Below, piece after piece: positions 32,626-45,640 of a stretch of 64,000 nt of DNA. The notes under the pieces were generated by a model, which worked only from the letters and a program-made list of their open reading frames with translations, had not been told where the DNA came from and made no database searches. The number at the start of each line of letters is the position of its first letter. Positions within the stretch are counted from its first letter, which is position 1. Made by a program: the position numbers and the translations under genes. Source of the DNA: Oreohelix idahoensis (Eukaryota > Mollusca > Gastropoda > Stylommatophora > Oreohelicidae); assembly GCA_024509875.1 (NCBI GenBank), contig JAMPIV010006397.1, positions 127,501-191,500 on the forward strand. Direction: 5' to 3'.

Positions 32626-33964
32626 TTCAACCGACGCAGGATGGTGTATGTATGAAGTAGAAGTGTAGAGTGTGATTACCGCGAATGGTGTACTGTTCGT
32701 GTGCTGACCAATATAACCACTCATACACTTGTGTCTACAAGGCACCAATGCAGACTGCTGGAATCTTTGTTTACTCAATTTATTCAGACGTACACACTGG
32801 GACATACGAGTACATCATGGTATGTTGACATATCAATTTGTAGGTATACATAGCAGATCTGAAGTCATGACACATGCAGAAATAATGGGCAGTACATCAA
32901 AAGTTCAATGTCATGATATATTATGGCCGCATCCCCCTATCTGACTAAACGCGTCAGTGAAGGCAGATCGATAAATAACTAAAGTTACTTGACGTCCATA
33001 GTTTGTAGTATATATTATGAAACCACGAAAGAGGGTTTCTAGCAAGATTGAGATCTCCCTGTCACTGTCCGATAATAGGATAAATAATCTGTTCTCTTGG
33101 CAGTGATCAAAACATATGATGACCGAAATCTAACATGGCTGCCTCCCTGAGTTGTCGTTCACTCATTCATAGGAAGGAGAATATAAGCCAGAGTTAATTT
33201 ATAATGGGTATATAAATGATTTCATAAATGTTTCCATACAGCTCTACGGTGATCAGGTTAATTCACGTAGCCATAACCGCTGTAGGAAAGTCTGTCATCT
33301 TTGTCGATACAAAACATGACCCTAGCGATACGAAGCACAATGTTCCATCTAGGTCGAATCGACATGAGATCATCAAAATAGGGTCTGGCAATACATGGAG
33401 TCCGAATTATACATTGTACCGTACCTTAGGAGAGTCTCTAACATAAACTATAGTAGAGATACCATCTCCTTTAGAAGAAAACCACTTCCTGAATCATATT
33501 TCCTTAAGAATCTACCAGCCCTTTGAAAAATGCGTACCCGCCATTATCACGGTACATCGGAACTCATCACGACTTGTCAAGACAACTCATACTTCCGCTA
33601 GACGGAATAATAAGAATCTAGTCCCTCCTACCCATCCAAAATATACAATATAGGACTGATTCTACTTGTACTAATAATATGTAATACATATGAATTCAGG
33701 CCATAAACACAATAAGCAAATTAATATATTTTCTGGCCCTAAAAAATAAGTACAAACGTAAGCGCAATATCCTTGCGCCGGATCAATATCCAGAACGATT
33801 ACTCCTATAATCAAAAGTGTGAATCAAACATGGATTCTCTCGCTTTTACCATAGACAGCATTTTCATACACAAATGAATGAATGTCTATATTTTTCCCAT
33901 ATTAAATAGCCATATCGATTTTTGTAATATGTGCGTCAAAATATGCACGCAACAGATTACCACA
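32626..33964 (-). repeat. 3' LTR of the minus-strand family A gypsy, 3'-truncated
   Basis: On the minus strand it begins TGTGGTAATCTG right after a GAGGGG tract and a T run, as in element A. Scattered matches to the element A LTR follow in order (ATGGCCTGAATT, CATATGTTTTGA, GTGTGTACGTC), showing a diverged LTR of the same family. The last part of the LTR is replaced by the SINE fragment at 32515-32625. Confidence 0.75.
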
Positions 33965-34357
33965 CCCCTCGGGAAAAAAAAAATGTACCATTTTTTTTTT
34001 TTGAAATCCATCTAGGAGCAACATACAATAGGCTCACAACGCACCAATACAATGCGCAGATGATAAGCATAAGTTTTATGACCTTAGAGAAAGTACTTCT
34101 CTAAGTATAAATATTTCCAGAGAGGTGTCACCAACGCATACTACAATATTAGCAATGACACAATTTCCACATTAGTTTATACATAAATTTCATCTAAGAT
34201 ATCTTAACATCATGATCATCAAAGACGAAAAACATTGAAAGATCAGCGGTGAATAAATATCAATGAACCGCTAAGTAGTGTTACAATCAATATATGATAT
34301 ATTACATATGTGTACACATTTCAACATAGAAACAACTGTATCAAAGTTGTATAACAG
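33965..34357 (-). other. 3' untranslated region of minus-strand family A element
   Basis: Homologous to 8842-9320 of element A, including the A and T runs and AGGAGCAACATACAATAGGC on the plus strand. Noncoding. Confidence 0.7.
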
Positions 34358-35888
34358 TTATGAATCATGTGGGCATCTAGACAAAATATCTGCCATCACA
34401 TTTTCTGACCCACGGATAGCTCGCACCGAAAAATTAAATGGCTGTAGAGCAATCGCGTATCGCGTTGATCTCGCGCTCTTCAGATTTTTACTCTGAATAG
34501 CCGTAAGAGCTTTCTGGTCAGTTTCCACAATGAAATGCGCGCCCAGAAGAAATCTTTGCAGTTTAAGGATTGACCAAACCATAGCCAATAATTCACGGTC
34601 TAGGACCGAGTAATTCTTCTCTGCGGCATTTAATTTCCGAGAAATATACATCACAGGATGCAGAGTTCCAGAGTACTCTTGCATTAGTGCAGCTCCAATC
34701 CCGGTGGATGAAGCGTCACTACGAAGAATAAATGTCTTATCCTTAGAAGGCAATACTAGGATAGGTGAAGTAGAAAACATAGTTTTAACCTTATCCAAAG
34801 AGGATTGACATTCTTGAGTCCAATGGACTACATTAGGAGACCCTTTCTTTAGCAAGGAAGAAAGAGGTGACATAATGGAGGACAGATTCGGGATGAATCG
34901 TCCATAAAATTGTATTAGACCTAAGAGACTTCGTACTTGCTTTTTAGTCTTAGGAATAGAAATGTTAAGTATCTTACTTGTATTATGGTCTTCTGTTTTT
35001 AGGAACCCATGACCAACACGGTGTCCTAAGAAAGATATTTCGCTAAAACCAATACATGCTTTCGATGGTTTCGCTGTCAGGTTATGCTCGCGTAAGATAG
35101 ACAAAAGTTCATTTATACCATTATAGTGATCGTTCCAAGTATCACTGAAAAGACAGATGTCATCAAGATACGCAATGACATCTGAGCGATGAGATAGGAT
35201 TCGACGCATCATGCGTACAAATGTTGCAGGGGCGTTCATAAGACCGAAAGGCATGAAATTCCATTGGAATAGACCCCTAGGCGTCGAAAAAGCAGTAAAC
35301 GGTTTGGCGTGTTCGGATAGTGGAACTTGCCAATATCCCTTAGACAAATCGAGTTTAGTAAAGAAGTGAGAATTCGATAGTCTCGTAAGTAGCTCTTCTA
35401 GTAAAGGCATAGGTTCAGCATCGAATTTAGTCACTTGATTCAATTTGCGATAATCCACGCAAAGACGTATGTTATTGTCTTTTTTTCGTACTATAACCAT
35501 CGGCGAAGAATATGCTGATGTGGATGGTTCAATAATTTTTAACTCTATCATCTCATCTAACTCTTTCTCTACCTGTGCTTGAAAATGTATCGGGATAGGA
35601 TACGGTCTGACTCTTATAGGACTATGGTCAGTAAGAATAATGTCATGTTGAATGACATCCGTTTGACCAGGAATGTCAGTAAGGACATCCTGAAATTGTT
35701 CTAACATAGTAGAAACTTGTTTCTGCTCTCCTGGAGATAATTCTGGAGAAATTGCAACATCTTTCCATGATTCATTAGAGTGAAGAGGAATCATTGGAAA
35801 AGGTAAATTTACATCCGAGAAACTCGTTTCCTCATCCTGTATTACTGACAGTTATGCTCCTTAGAGGAACAGCCTCCGGCCAACGTGT
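34358..35888 (-). CDS. pol: RT-RNase H of gypsy family A (uninterrupted 478-codon frame)
   Basis: The frame 35794-34358 has QVEKELDEMIELKIIEPSTS, VDYRKLNQVTKFDAEPMPLL, LDLSKGYWQVPL, FMPFGLMNAPATF, AYLDDICLFSD, then RNase H with RSDASSTGIGAAL, DRELLAMVWS and VETDQKALTA, ending in SRC plus a few residues. All catalytic carboxylates of RT and RNase H are present. Homology to element A continues upstream to 35850, where it jumps across about 780 bases (equivalent to 6567-7344 of A) to a short integrase piece at 35851-35887 encoding RWPEAIPLKSI-like sequence. It therefore has no start of its own; it is the tail of a Gag-Pol. This copy shows where the element A frameshifts lie. Confidence 0.85.
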
Positions 35889-36572
35889 TTCTCCTGACCC
35901 AGCTTACGTAACATCATGGTGAGGGTACCGTTAAAACGTTCCACGAGCCCATTTCCGGCCGGATGGTAGGGACTTGTGTGGATATGTTTGGCCCTCAAGA
36001 TCTTAAAGATCTCCTCCATTAACAGGCTACGGAATTGGGATCCATTGTCCGTCAAAACTTGTTGAGGGAATCCCAACCGTGTAAAAATTTGCACAAGGGC
36101 TTCTGCGACATGCTGGAATTAGTGCATGGTAGCGGTACGGCTTCGGCCCACATAGTGCAAGTGTCAACTAAGGTCAGGATGAACCTGTTCCTTCTTTTGG
36201 TCTTTTCCAGAGGACCAATAATGTCGACAGCAACCCGTTCAAATGGAGTCCCTACTATTGGCATTTGCCCCATAGGTACTGGGGTTGTCAAGTGCTTGGG
36301 TGCTACCCGTTGGCACTGGGCGCAGGATTTCACATACCTGACAATGTCAGAGTTCATTCCTGGCCACCAATAGTGGTTTTTTATTCGCTGAATAGTGGCG
36401 TTTTGTCCCATGTGTCCGCTAAGGGAAGAGAGTGCCCCATTTCTAAGATCTGGTTTCTGTACTGCGTCGGTACTAGGAGCTGGTTATTCCCCGTGTCCGG
36501 GTTGCCCGTTCTACGATACAATACACCATCCTTAGAAAAAATGTCTCCGTTGTGTCTGGGGTCCTTAGCCAT
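35888..36572 (-). pseudogene. Integrase (N-terminal two thirds) of family B
   Basis: Three frame pieces. 36572-36381: DGVLYRRTGNPDTGNNQLLV, the pre-zinc linker. 36411-36052: HYWWPGMNSDIVRYVKSCAQ with CxxC, then ERVAVDIIGPL with the first catalytic Asp. 36094 onward: LTDNGSQF (second Asp), YHPAGNGLVERFNGTL (Glu). The core is then cut after LGQEK at about 35888. The GPY/F module is absent. Confidence 0.8.
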
Positions 36573-37065
36573 GGGCAGTTTTTTTAAAGCAGGGCGCCAG
36601 AGTAGGGTCCTTTTGTTGCGCCTCCTTCAGTTCATTCGGCAACAAGTTTGGCGCAGGCTCCCTCTCCTTCTTGGCTTGCCCTCTTGTGGTTACCGCTGCC
36701 GCAATCGGCTCCTTAGGTCTCCCAATGAACACATATCTACATCCCAGGATAACTGGGTAGATCGGATCATCCATTATGGCCGCTTTAATAACACCTCTGA
36801 CAAAGTCAGAGTGTATTTCTACCAGTGCGATAGGAAGCGTCCTGGGTGCGTCACTCCTGAAAACTCCACTAAGTTTGACGGTTTCCTCTGTCTCCTGACC
36901 GGGTTTGACTAGGTGCCTAGCGACAATACAATCAAAACTTAATCCAGTGTCAAAAAGACAAGTAGTAGAGGTACCGTTCAAAATTACAGTTCCTCGAGTT
37001 GAGGGTCGGTCCCCCTCAGGTTGAGAATCACTGACATTGACTCTACCTTTCGAGGCTGTATGCAA
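36565..37065 (-). pseudogene. Aspartic protease region of family B
   Basis: GTVILNGTSTTCLFDTGLSF gives the catalytic DTG, followed by VILGCRYVFIG and the linker AAAVTTRGQAKKE, which corresponds to AVVTRAQ in element A just before integrase. As in A, the next recognisable sequence is integrase, not RT. Confidence 0.8.
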
Positions 37066-37352
37066 ACATATAATGCGGTTTGCACCGGTTTGTTTGCCCT
37101 GATCAGACGTTCCTGGTGTAGGGGTCTTCCCTTTTCCTTGACCTTGGTGGCCGCGCTGCCACGTAGGCTTGTTGGGTTGATCAGAATTGTTGTTGGGGGG
37201 GTATCGGGTTTTGTAGAATTTCGATTTTTTCCTGGGGGGGGGGGGGGTTATGGGTATTGTTATCTCGTTGGTTATAATGTTTAGAGGAAGTGGAAGAATA
37301 GGATGCCTGCTCTAGATTCTGTTTTCGAGATGGCTCATCGGTGGGTTTACAT

Positions 37353-38276
37353 TTAGTGCTGGGAAGTTCGGCCATTGCATTGTTCGGCCAAAAATCTACG
37401 TGTTTCATTCGACAAAGTGGATTTTATCTGCTCCACAAGAACAAGTTCGAGGAGTCCCTCATATGAAAGAGGTAGGTCAGATAATTCAATGCACTTTGTC
37501 AGATAACCCGTGAGACGTGAAGAGAACTGGGGAAATGTTTCCGTGCTCTCTTTTCGGCTGTTTCTGAACAACTGCAGAAACTTTCGGGCAGTTATCTCAA
37601 ACTGCTGTAGTAAGGCCTTTTTCAACATGTCGTAATCATGTTGATTCGGTCCCAGCTTTGTGTACACGTCATAAGCATTGCCTTTCAGTGACGTTGAAAG
37701 TTTGAGCGCCCAGCGGGTACTCTCTAACCCATAAAGATTCGCGAGTCTCTCGAATTTTTCTAGGTAGCTGTCAATTTTTTCGTTAGGGCTAGGAAAAGAT
37801 TCTAAAGAAAACGACATAGCAGTTAATTGGGCAGATTGAGTACTGGAGAGGTCCATTGATTGAGACTGGGGCGAAGACGGCTCTCCGTTAGTCGAAGTAG
37901 AGCCTTAAGCGCCAGTTGATGCTGTCTTTCCTTGTCTCTCTCTCTCTCTCTCTCTGCGAGTTTCCATCTCTGCTTCAATTTTCTTCTGTTCCAAAAGACG
38001 TTCTTCCGCTTCTTTCTTATCTGCCCTCTCCTGGGCTTCTCTCCTCTCTGTTTTTTCTTTCTCTTCCTTCCTCTCAGCTTCTGCTCTCTGTTGCTCCGCC
38101 TTCCTCTCAGCTTCGGCTCTCTGTTGCTCCGCCTTCCTCTCAGCTTCGGCTCTCTGTTGCTCCGCGTCATATATTTCCAATTCCTGGTTAATAAACGCGT
38201 TTGCAGCTTCTCTATCTAATCCTGCCTCTTTCGCTTCCAGCCTCAAGATGGACCTCATCTTTATCCTCTCTGCCAT
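37353..38276 (-). pseudogene. gag: Gag of family B
   Basis: 38276-37905 is a charged coiled coil with repeated AERKAEQQR units (three near-identical DNA copies at about 38070-38160) and ends REREREREERQ-like from a CT repeat at 37937-37956. 37856-37353 is the Gag core: FPSPNEKIDSYLEKFERLAN, WALKLSTSLKGNAYDVYTKL, LLQQFEITARKFLQLFRNS, LSYEGLLELVLVEQIKS. This matches the SCAN-like Gag pattern of element A at the same relative place. The frame shifts between the two parts near 37840. Confidence 0.8.
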
Positions 38277-41200
38277 TGTTAAAGAATAAGATGAAGTATG
38301 CCTAGAGAACTAGTAAGAAGCAACGCGAAAGGGAGGAACTCTGAACCGCTACGAGAAAAAAAACACAAGTATAAATTTACCTGTGTTACCTCCTACCTGT
38401 ACTGTGCAAACTTATCGCTGCTATTATCTGGCAATTAAGGCTCTAAACGCAAGCGACTATGCCACTAAATGGTAAGTTACACTGGAAAAGAATCTACTTT
38501 TACTAACAGTCGAGAAAAATTTATATTAAAACAATTTAAAAGAAAAAAAAATTTTCCACTAAATTTTTAATCTCTGACAACAAAATCCGTCCCTAAAGTC
38601 AATTATTGAGATGAGACGTTGTTAACTTAATTTTTAAAAATCAGAACAATCCGTCTTTAGCTAAGCTCAACTCTTTTTAACTTCAAAAACCTTTGTGACT
38701 GTAAAACAATCACGCAATCCCAGCAACTCTTATAAAGAAAGCAATTGAATTATCTCCGCCAGAGGATAATTATAATAGCAAATATATTTGTTTATCTGTA
38801 CGTTCTACTGCTGTGGAGAGAAAACAACCTGTAAATATGCTGTGTGGACAACCAAAATACTTAAAGAACGTTTGTCTAGGGGTGTAATTATTTATTTATT
38901 TCCCTAATTCACAAAGACAAATCATTCACACTCTACTTAGTTAGACCCAAACTAAATCAGACTCAAAATATCTTTATCCCGGCTATGCGATTGCCTCAAA
39001 TGTAGCTCAAGATCACAGAACCAGCCCACAAATATGTGTGCATCAAATGTATCTCAAAATTATCCCGGCGAGCCGGCCAAATATTGTCGTAAATTTATAT
39101 TGAGAGAAAAGAGTCGTAGAAATAGTGGTCCAGTTTAGAGTGAAAAATGATGATGGAAATCTCAGTGAAAGAAAATGTAGAGATTTAATAGTTGCTTCAC
39201 AGCGAGCTGGAGGAGAGTAAAGACAGACTTATTTACGACAAATCGTTTCTCTCAATCTTCTCTTTCACTCTCCTGGTCAAACAATTATTTGCCAGTTTTC
39301 CATACCCGCATCTGCGCGCACACCGATTTGGTGTTTTTCACACACACAGGCGACGTTGATACAAACTATATTAAACGAATAGGGGGAAAAGTTGGGCTTT
39401 GGGTATATCCAACACACAGAACTAAATGAGTTTATGTGATTTTATTCACTTTAAACATCAATCACTAAAAATATCAGATATTACATAAATTATCATAAGT
39501 ACACAAATGCAAATAACAAGTTTGGAAGGGGTGAAGAAGATTGGTATCGACTAAGCCCTTCCCGCTTATTAGACAAAGATAAACCCAGTCCAAAGATAGA
39601 TAATATCAGGAACATAGGTACGTTAACCTAACAGTGAAGTTAATTACTCTGAAAGAGGTGTTACAAAATTAGGTATAGGTGATAGAAAAAAACCTGTTCT
39701 TCCCAGCTGTTCTTCCCTTTACTAAGCAAATGGAAAGGAGGTGGTTTTAAACAGAGTTAACAAATTATCAACTATCCCACTTAAAGGAACAATGTAGGGT
39801 ATACAGAAAAGATATATATATATTACCAGGTAAGCAAGTTAACAAAATGGTCACACAAAAGAATTAATTTCCTGTCATTCATACACGCGCTAGCAAAGGC
39901 CTTCACTCATCTTGCTCTCACTTACCGATTGTGAAAAAATCTTGCACTCCATAGAATAACACAACAGCAGTTACACCTCAAACTAAATGTATGAGTGTTT
40001 GTTCAAGTTCTAGCCCCAGATTAGCGGGTAGGCGGTCAGCACATAAAAGGATCCCGTAATCGCTGGAAAATGAATCTGTAGTTGTGTCTCTTTTCTTAAT
40101 AACAGTTTCTATGGGAGGGCACGGTCTCTGATACCGGGGTGAGGATGGTGTGGTCTATTTGACTATGCCGCTGATAATAAAATTCTTACGCGTGCTGGTA
40201 CACTTTATCCGTGAGGTATGGTTTAAGTCCAGTGAGAAAACTAGTCACATCACTGTTCAGGAAATTATGAATTATCTCTCTGTGTCAGTAAACTAACAAA
40301 GCTCGGGCCAGTGTTCTTCTTCCCGTTACGACTTAAGTTGTTTGATGGTGCGTTAAATTTGTCTTTGGGTGTGCTTTCTTTGCTATAAGTTAGATAGCGG
40401 AATTCCAAACATAGAATTGCCTCAAAGATTAAAAAATTTACACAGTCTCAACAAGTTCTGCGTCAGGGGAACGCTACACACTGTTTATGCTTTGTTTTGC
40501 TTAGATTGATTTCTTTATTGCTTTCTTAATGCTGGGATCGCACAGGTTACGATCACTCTGAATGAAAGAAAAAAAAGACATGTAATATACCGAAAACAAA
40601 TAACCTTCTAAAGCGCGATGAATTTCCCGTTAAGCCTATAATACACTCGAGTATTTAATTATGTATTTAATAAACACTTCGCGAATTCTAGTGGTTAAAA
40701 ACCCACATCTATAAAACTAGGACTTAACTGAATTTATTAATTATAAATTCCTTCGCGACTTTAAAAGTTAATTTAAGCATCTATTATCTTTTGAAATAAT
40801 ATAATAGATAGATCATTATATTTACCACTGGAACTATTGAGATGGTTTAATTTAATAGATTTAAATTAACACAAAATCCATTGAAATAGAATGACTGAAC
40901 TAGACCACTGATCACTTTACACAATATATATTACCGCTCTGCACAGAATAGAAAACACTGCAAATATATATATAAAATCCAGGGGAAAATCTATAACAAG
41001 ATTTCAATAAAGCTAGTGCTTCTGTAAAGGTCTGGCCAGCGAGTGATAACGTGTCTAGTTCTTCATGGTCTATTTAGCTAAAATGGAATGTAAGTTGAGT
41101 GGGACATGATAAACTTGACAACTTATTTGATCTCACGAACTTTTGGGGATCTGACCGCCAAATCAAGAGAAGAAACCGCCCCCTGGTCTTCGTATCCGCT

Positions 41201-42254
41201 CGCTGCTGCCCGTTTCGCTTTCCCCCGTTCGCTCGGTTGCGATTGACACCGAGACGCGAAATTAGCGGCAAGCAACTGCGTCTCGTAGCAGGGACCACTA
41301 CTGTCTTTGATAGCGCCGATAGTCTCCCCTAAAATCCCTCGGTTCGTCTCTTTGATCTCGTGCCGCCTACTAAATGAGTCCCGGTGGAATGAGTTTTGGC
41401 AAACGAAAAGTTACAACAAATGTTCAGGGGTTCTAATGTTATGAAAAGCTAAAAGTCCCTTTAAATCATCCATCATATCAGGGAGAATTCACTTGTCAAA
41501 CTAGACGTACGTCACAGACGGCAACATCTATCACTTTGGCATCAAATCATTCGTCATCGTTAGTATTCTTAAACTGACATGTGACAAACTGACATTCAGC
41601 CATTGGTTTTTTTTTTTTTTTTTTACTTTCTTTTTTTTTTTCTTTCTTCAGCCTGTCTTTTTCGTTCTTCTAACGTTTCTCTAGAACAACCCCAAAATAT
41701 CTAGGCATTTCTAAACACCTCAACCTCAATCTCTTTTCCTACACCGAACATTGAGTTAGTTATGCCAGAATCACTCAGTGTCTTGAGTCTTAAGTTCGAG
41801 AGAGTTAAGGGCGGAGACGACAGTTTAATTTCTAAAACATAATACCGGAATTATCTTATTTACCTCAAGGTCAGCTATACTCTATTCTCCTATTTTTACA
41901 ACTCACGGGTATGGTATTATCCTACTTTTATATTTCCAGGTTCCCTGACAGCCTACACACGCGATTCCCCCAGGTAATGTCCAGTATTATCTTGCATAAC
42001 CTGAGAATGGAACTGACTGTGTCGCGACGTCCCCGTGAGAAAATTGAATGTGTCTGCGTCATGTACATTTAATTCCTTACGCCAGCTAAAATGCAACATA
42101 ACAGTACGATGTGCAGGGAAAATCTACCGTGTAAGTCAAGAATTGCGGGAGAATTGTAATAGATTTTTCATCTGCGATGATGTACGATGTGAAACATCCA
42201 CGCCCTAATATTCAGAGGAGTGTCACTTCTCCCAAATCTCTCTACTCATATGAT
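38277..42254 (-). other. Presumed 5' leader and LTR region of family B, then unassigned noncoding DNA
   Basis: The 5' leader and LTR of the minus-strand family B element should lie here, immediately above 38276, but with no second LTR in the window I cannot set its ends. About 38940-39080 has a short internal repeat (CTCAAAATATC, TTATCCCGGC, CATCAAATGTAGCTC-like words). No supported gene; the frames at 41074-41332 are opposite-strand chance frames. Confidence 0.4.
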
Positions 42255-42256
42255 GT

Positions 42257-42542
<286 letters not shown>

Positions 42543-42942
42543 TAAAGTGTCAGAGGTTTACAGTTATATCACATCGCCTTTTCCTTTCTCCGCAGCTTAA
42601 CCCAGATCCCTTTCTGTAAATAAATCTCTCTTTGTTAAGTGTGTCGGTGGTCTTTACAATCCAGTCGAGTCATTTCGTAACTATTATCTGCAATTCACTT
42701 CCCGGCGGTCGGCGTCAAGTCACAATAAACAGTCCGTCGATAATGCGAACAGGTATGGGAGAGGGCCTCAGGGTTGGTTAAAAAGATACCTCTTAAGCAT
42801 GGAAATAAAGTGAGCTTAAACAAAGACTAGAAGGGAGGTAAGTATAAGCAAGACAAACTAAAGTTAACATTCGGTCACCTGAAAAAGGATCAATATATGG
42901 CTTCTATTTCAGGCGACTGAATGGTATTATTTTTTTAAAGAG

Positions 42943-42995
42943 GGGGGGGGGGGGGGTGGGGGGGGGGGGGGGGGGGGGGGCGGGGGGGGGGGGGG

Positions 42996-43026
<31 letters not shown>

Positions 43027-43033
43027 CGGGGGG
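42943..43033. repeat. Long G tract (about 90 bases, few interruptions)
   Basis: An almost continuous G run broken by single T, C and A bases. This is either a true quadruplex-forming tract or an assembly artefact. Confidence 0.9.
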
Positions 43034-43239
43034 AGAGGTCTAGCTTTACTCCTACTTCTTCCTTCCTTGTTATCTCAGACATTCGCAGGATGTCGATTTT
43101 ATAGATACAGATACGATTCTTTCTTGTTCTGTTAGTGTTCGAACATTCCGGTTACCAAATCTGGAAGCTCTCCTAGTGCATCAATGACGGATCTGTCACG
43201 GGTTGCCAAAACTTAAGAGTATCTAATATGAGTGTGATG

Positions 43240-43555
43240 GTATTGCCTCCCCTGCTTTGCAGCAGTGGTCCAACAGTGGCCAAAACTCAAGAGTATCTAT
43301 TATAGGCTTCAATGGAGTCTATCTTTACACAAGATTACTCTTGGCAGAAATGTCAATAGACGAGTAGTGAAGCTTCTATCACATGGGAGTCTTCATAAGA
43401 TATTCAGATAAGAGAAGACAATGCTGGCTGTCACTGAGCACGTCAATTCTATAATCTGCCGACACTTTTATGAAGAATTTAGGCAATGATTTATTCTAGC
43501 TCGTTAAGGCCCCACCCCTGAGTTAATCAGTGGAATTTATTATTATTATATTTAC

Positions 43556-43645
<90 letters not shown>

Positions 43646-45640
43646 CTCTGTTTAGAGTGTGGGTGCTGAGACAAACATGTAGTACATTTAAGAGGATTAC
43701 ATCAAAGTTAAATTTGTAACATTACAAATAACAAAATTTAATAATCACTTTAAGTTTTAACAGTTGGAAAATAAATTGAATAGTTATGGAAAAGTTTCAT
43801 CACTTGATTGGGATTTAACTGAATAAAGGAGGTCACTTTTGGCAGCGGATATTTGCACATCTGCCAATGGTAGTTTCTTCTCCTGCTGGATCAGTTCCTT
43901 TCACTCTGCTCTCGCTCGTCTCTGGTCAAAGTTGAGGCTCCGCACGTTCCCAGAACGTTCAAGGAGTAACGGCTAAGTTGGTTCTGCGTCTGTCTATTAG
44001 ACCCTCTTATGATGGCGTTCGCAAAACGTCAGTCCACTTCTACCTTCACTTTGTTCCAGAGATAGTGCTTTCTGCTGGTACCACCAATAACTGTTAATAG
44101 AAATAGAAACGAAGCGCTCTTCTGAGTATGGCGTTTTTTCCGAACATTTATGTGCCCCCCCTCCCCCCCCCCCTCTATTCTACAATCCCATGTCAGAATT
44201 TACCCTCGTTGAGAATTAAATTTAATCTCTCGGGGTAAAACTTCCTTTACATTTAAACTGAATAGCTTTAGCTTTACATTACATTTAAATGAACAAGGTT
44301 TATTACATTAATTTTAAAGTGAATATGTTTATAGAGACATTTACACTGCTTTGAAAATGTAAGTCTTATTCTTAGAACGTACATCATTTCTTTCATCTTT
44401 CCCTCCCTGCTCCATAGGTAACCTAGAACTACTTTATACTTTTAGTTCTCTTTACGAAACTATCAATAAAGCAATCACCAGACCTTGCAGTGGTGGTTCA
44501 TGAATCATCATTCTATATACTGAGGTTGCCAGCCCCAAATGACTTTGACATCCAATAGCGAGTTTCACACATTAAACTTCACATGGTAATATATACATAA
44601 ACGAGTATATGTTAGTTCACATGTTGGTAATAAAATATGAAATGTAAATCAGAACTTACGCCAATCCTGGCTACAGAAATTTCGCACGCGAATCTTCTCT
44701 TTCGTGTCCAGTTTCCTAGTCCCGATGTTCCTTATTAAAATTTGAAAGAGATTTCCTGTGCGTTATAAGTCTTATCTGGTTCTCCAATAAAAGGTCCGGT
44801 AAACAAATAGGAATTATAAATCTAGTTCTTCAGTGAAGGTCTGATGTTGTCTTAGCGAGCGTGCAATCACAGAGAAATAAAACTGCGAAAAGATCAGCCT
44901 ATATTCTCCTCCAAGTTTGTTACGAATCTAATCAGAAAGATCCAATCATTTGAAATCATGCAGGATAAGCTGTGATATTTCAAAATAGTCCCACGTAAAA
45001 TAAGGTGCGTGCCTGCAAAGGTCACGTATTATGATATATGGACATATGATGCCTTGCATACATTCTCAAAAACACATTTGTAGACTGATAATGTCTAAAA
45101 TGTAATAAATCCATGATTACTTCTTACCCAGTGACCGGAAGCGATTATATCACTCTTGTCTGCCACAGGTGTCACGCAGACGGTAATTTTGGCGTAGCAA
45201 GGATGACCCTGAAGCGCTTATGTCATAAGTTCCGCCTCGTGCACGGCTTATCATGTGTTTCGCCAGACAAACAAATCTGGTTCTATTCAACACTCCTTGT
45301 CGCTTGAAAAGATGGTCAGACCGATATTGTGATAAAATACTGTCGCTGACCGTCTAATAACCTGGCGTAACTTAACACGTCTTCGTGAAGCGTGAATGCG
45401 ACACAATAAGATAAGAATTACTCCCGTAGCAAATATTGCCATAGGGGAGTGGCGTGTTAGAGACTTCACCATGATATGTCCAGCATAGAGCAAAATAGTG
45501 ACAATACAAATGAAAAGGCATGATTTATACCAAATAAAAGCGATGAGTGAGAAAAGCCGAGAAAAAAGAAAGGATACTGCCGGAGGACTGAAGGTGTGAG
45601 AGATCACACAAAGGGCATGTTCAGACGTTTTTGTCACAAT
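43240..45640. repeat. First unit of a diverged tandem duplication (about 2.3-kb period)
   Basis: It aligns in order with 45640-47800: ACAAGATTACTCTTGGCAGA, TAGCTCTGTTTAGAGTGT, ACTTACGCCAATCCTGGCT, CCAATCATTT, GCAAAGGT.ACGT. A (TA)n array at 43560-43644 is absent from the second unit. No coding potential. A partial third relative is at 16230-16700. Confidence 0.7.
43560..43644. repeat. (TA)n microsatellite
   Basis: About 42 TA units inside the first tandem unit. Confidence 0.95.

Larger units (their letters stand above)
35888..38276 (-). pseudogene. gag-pol: Gag-protease-integrase of a second Gmr1-like gypsy (family B), broken
   Basis: Starts MAERIKMRSILRLEAKEAGL at 38276. Order: Lys/Glu-rich coiled coil, SCAN-like Gag, Asn/Gln/Pro-rich tail, protease, then integrase directly, with no RT between protease and integrase, so this family also has the Gmr1 order. 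The frame changes at least near 37840, 37380, 37070-37190, 36570, 36395 and 36080. Integrase stops in mid-core and is fused to family A at 35888. The RT, RNase H and LTR of family B are missing. Confidence 0.8.
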
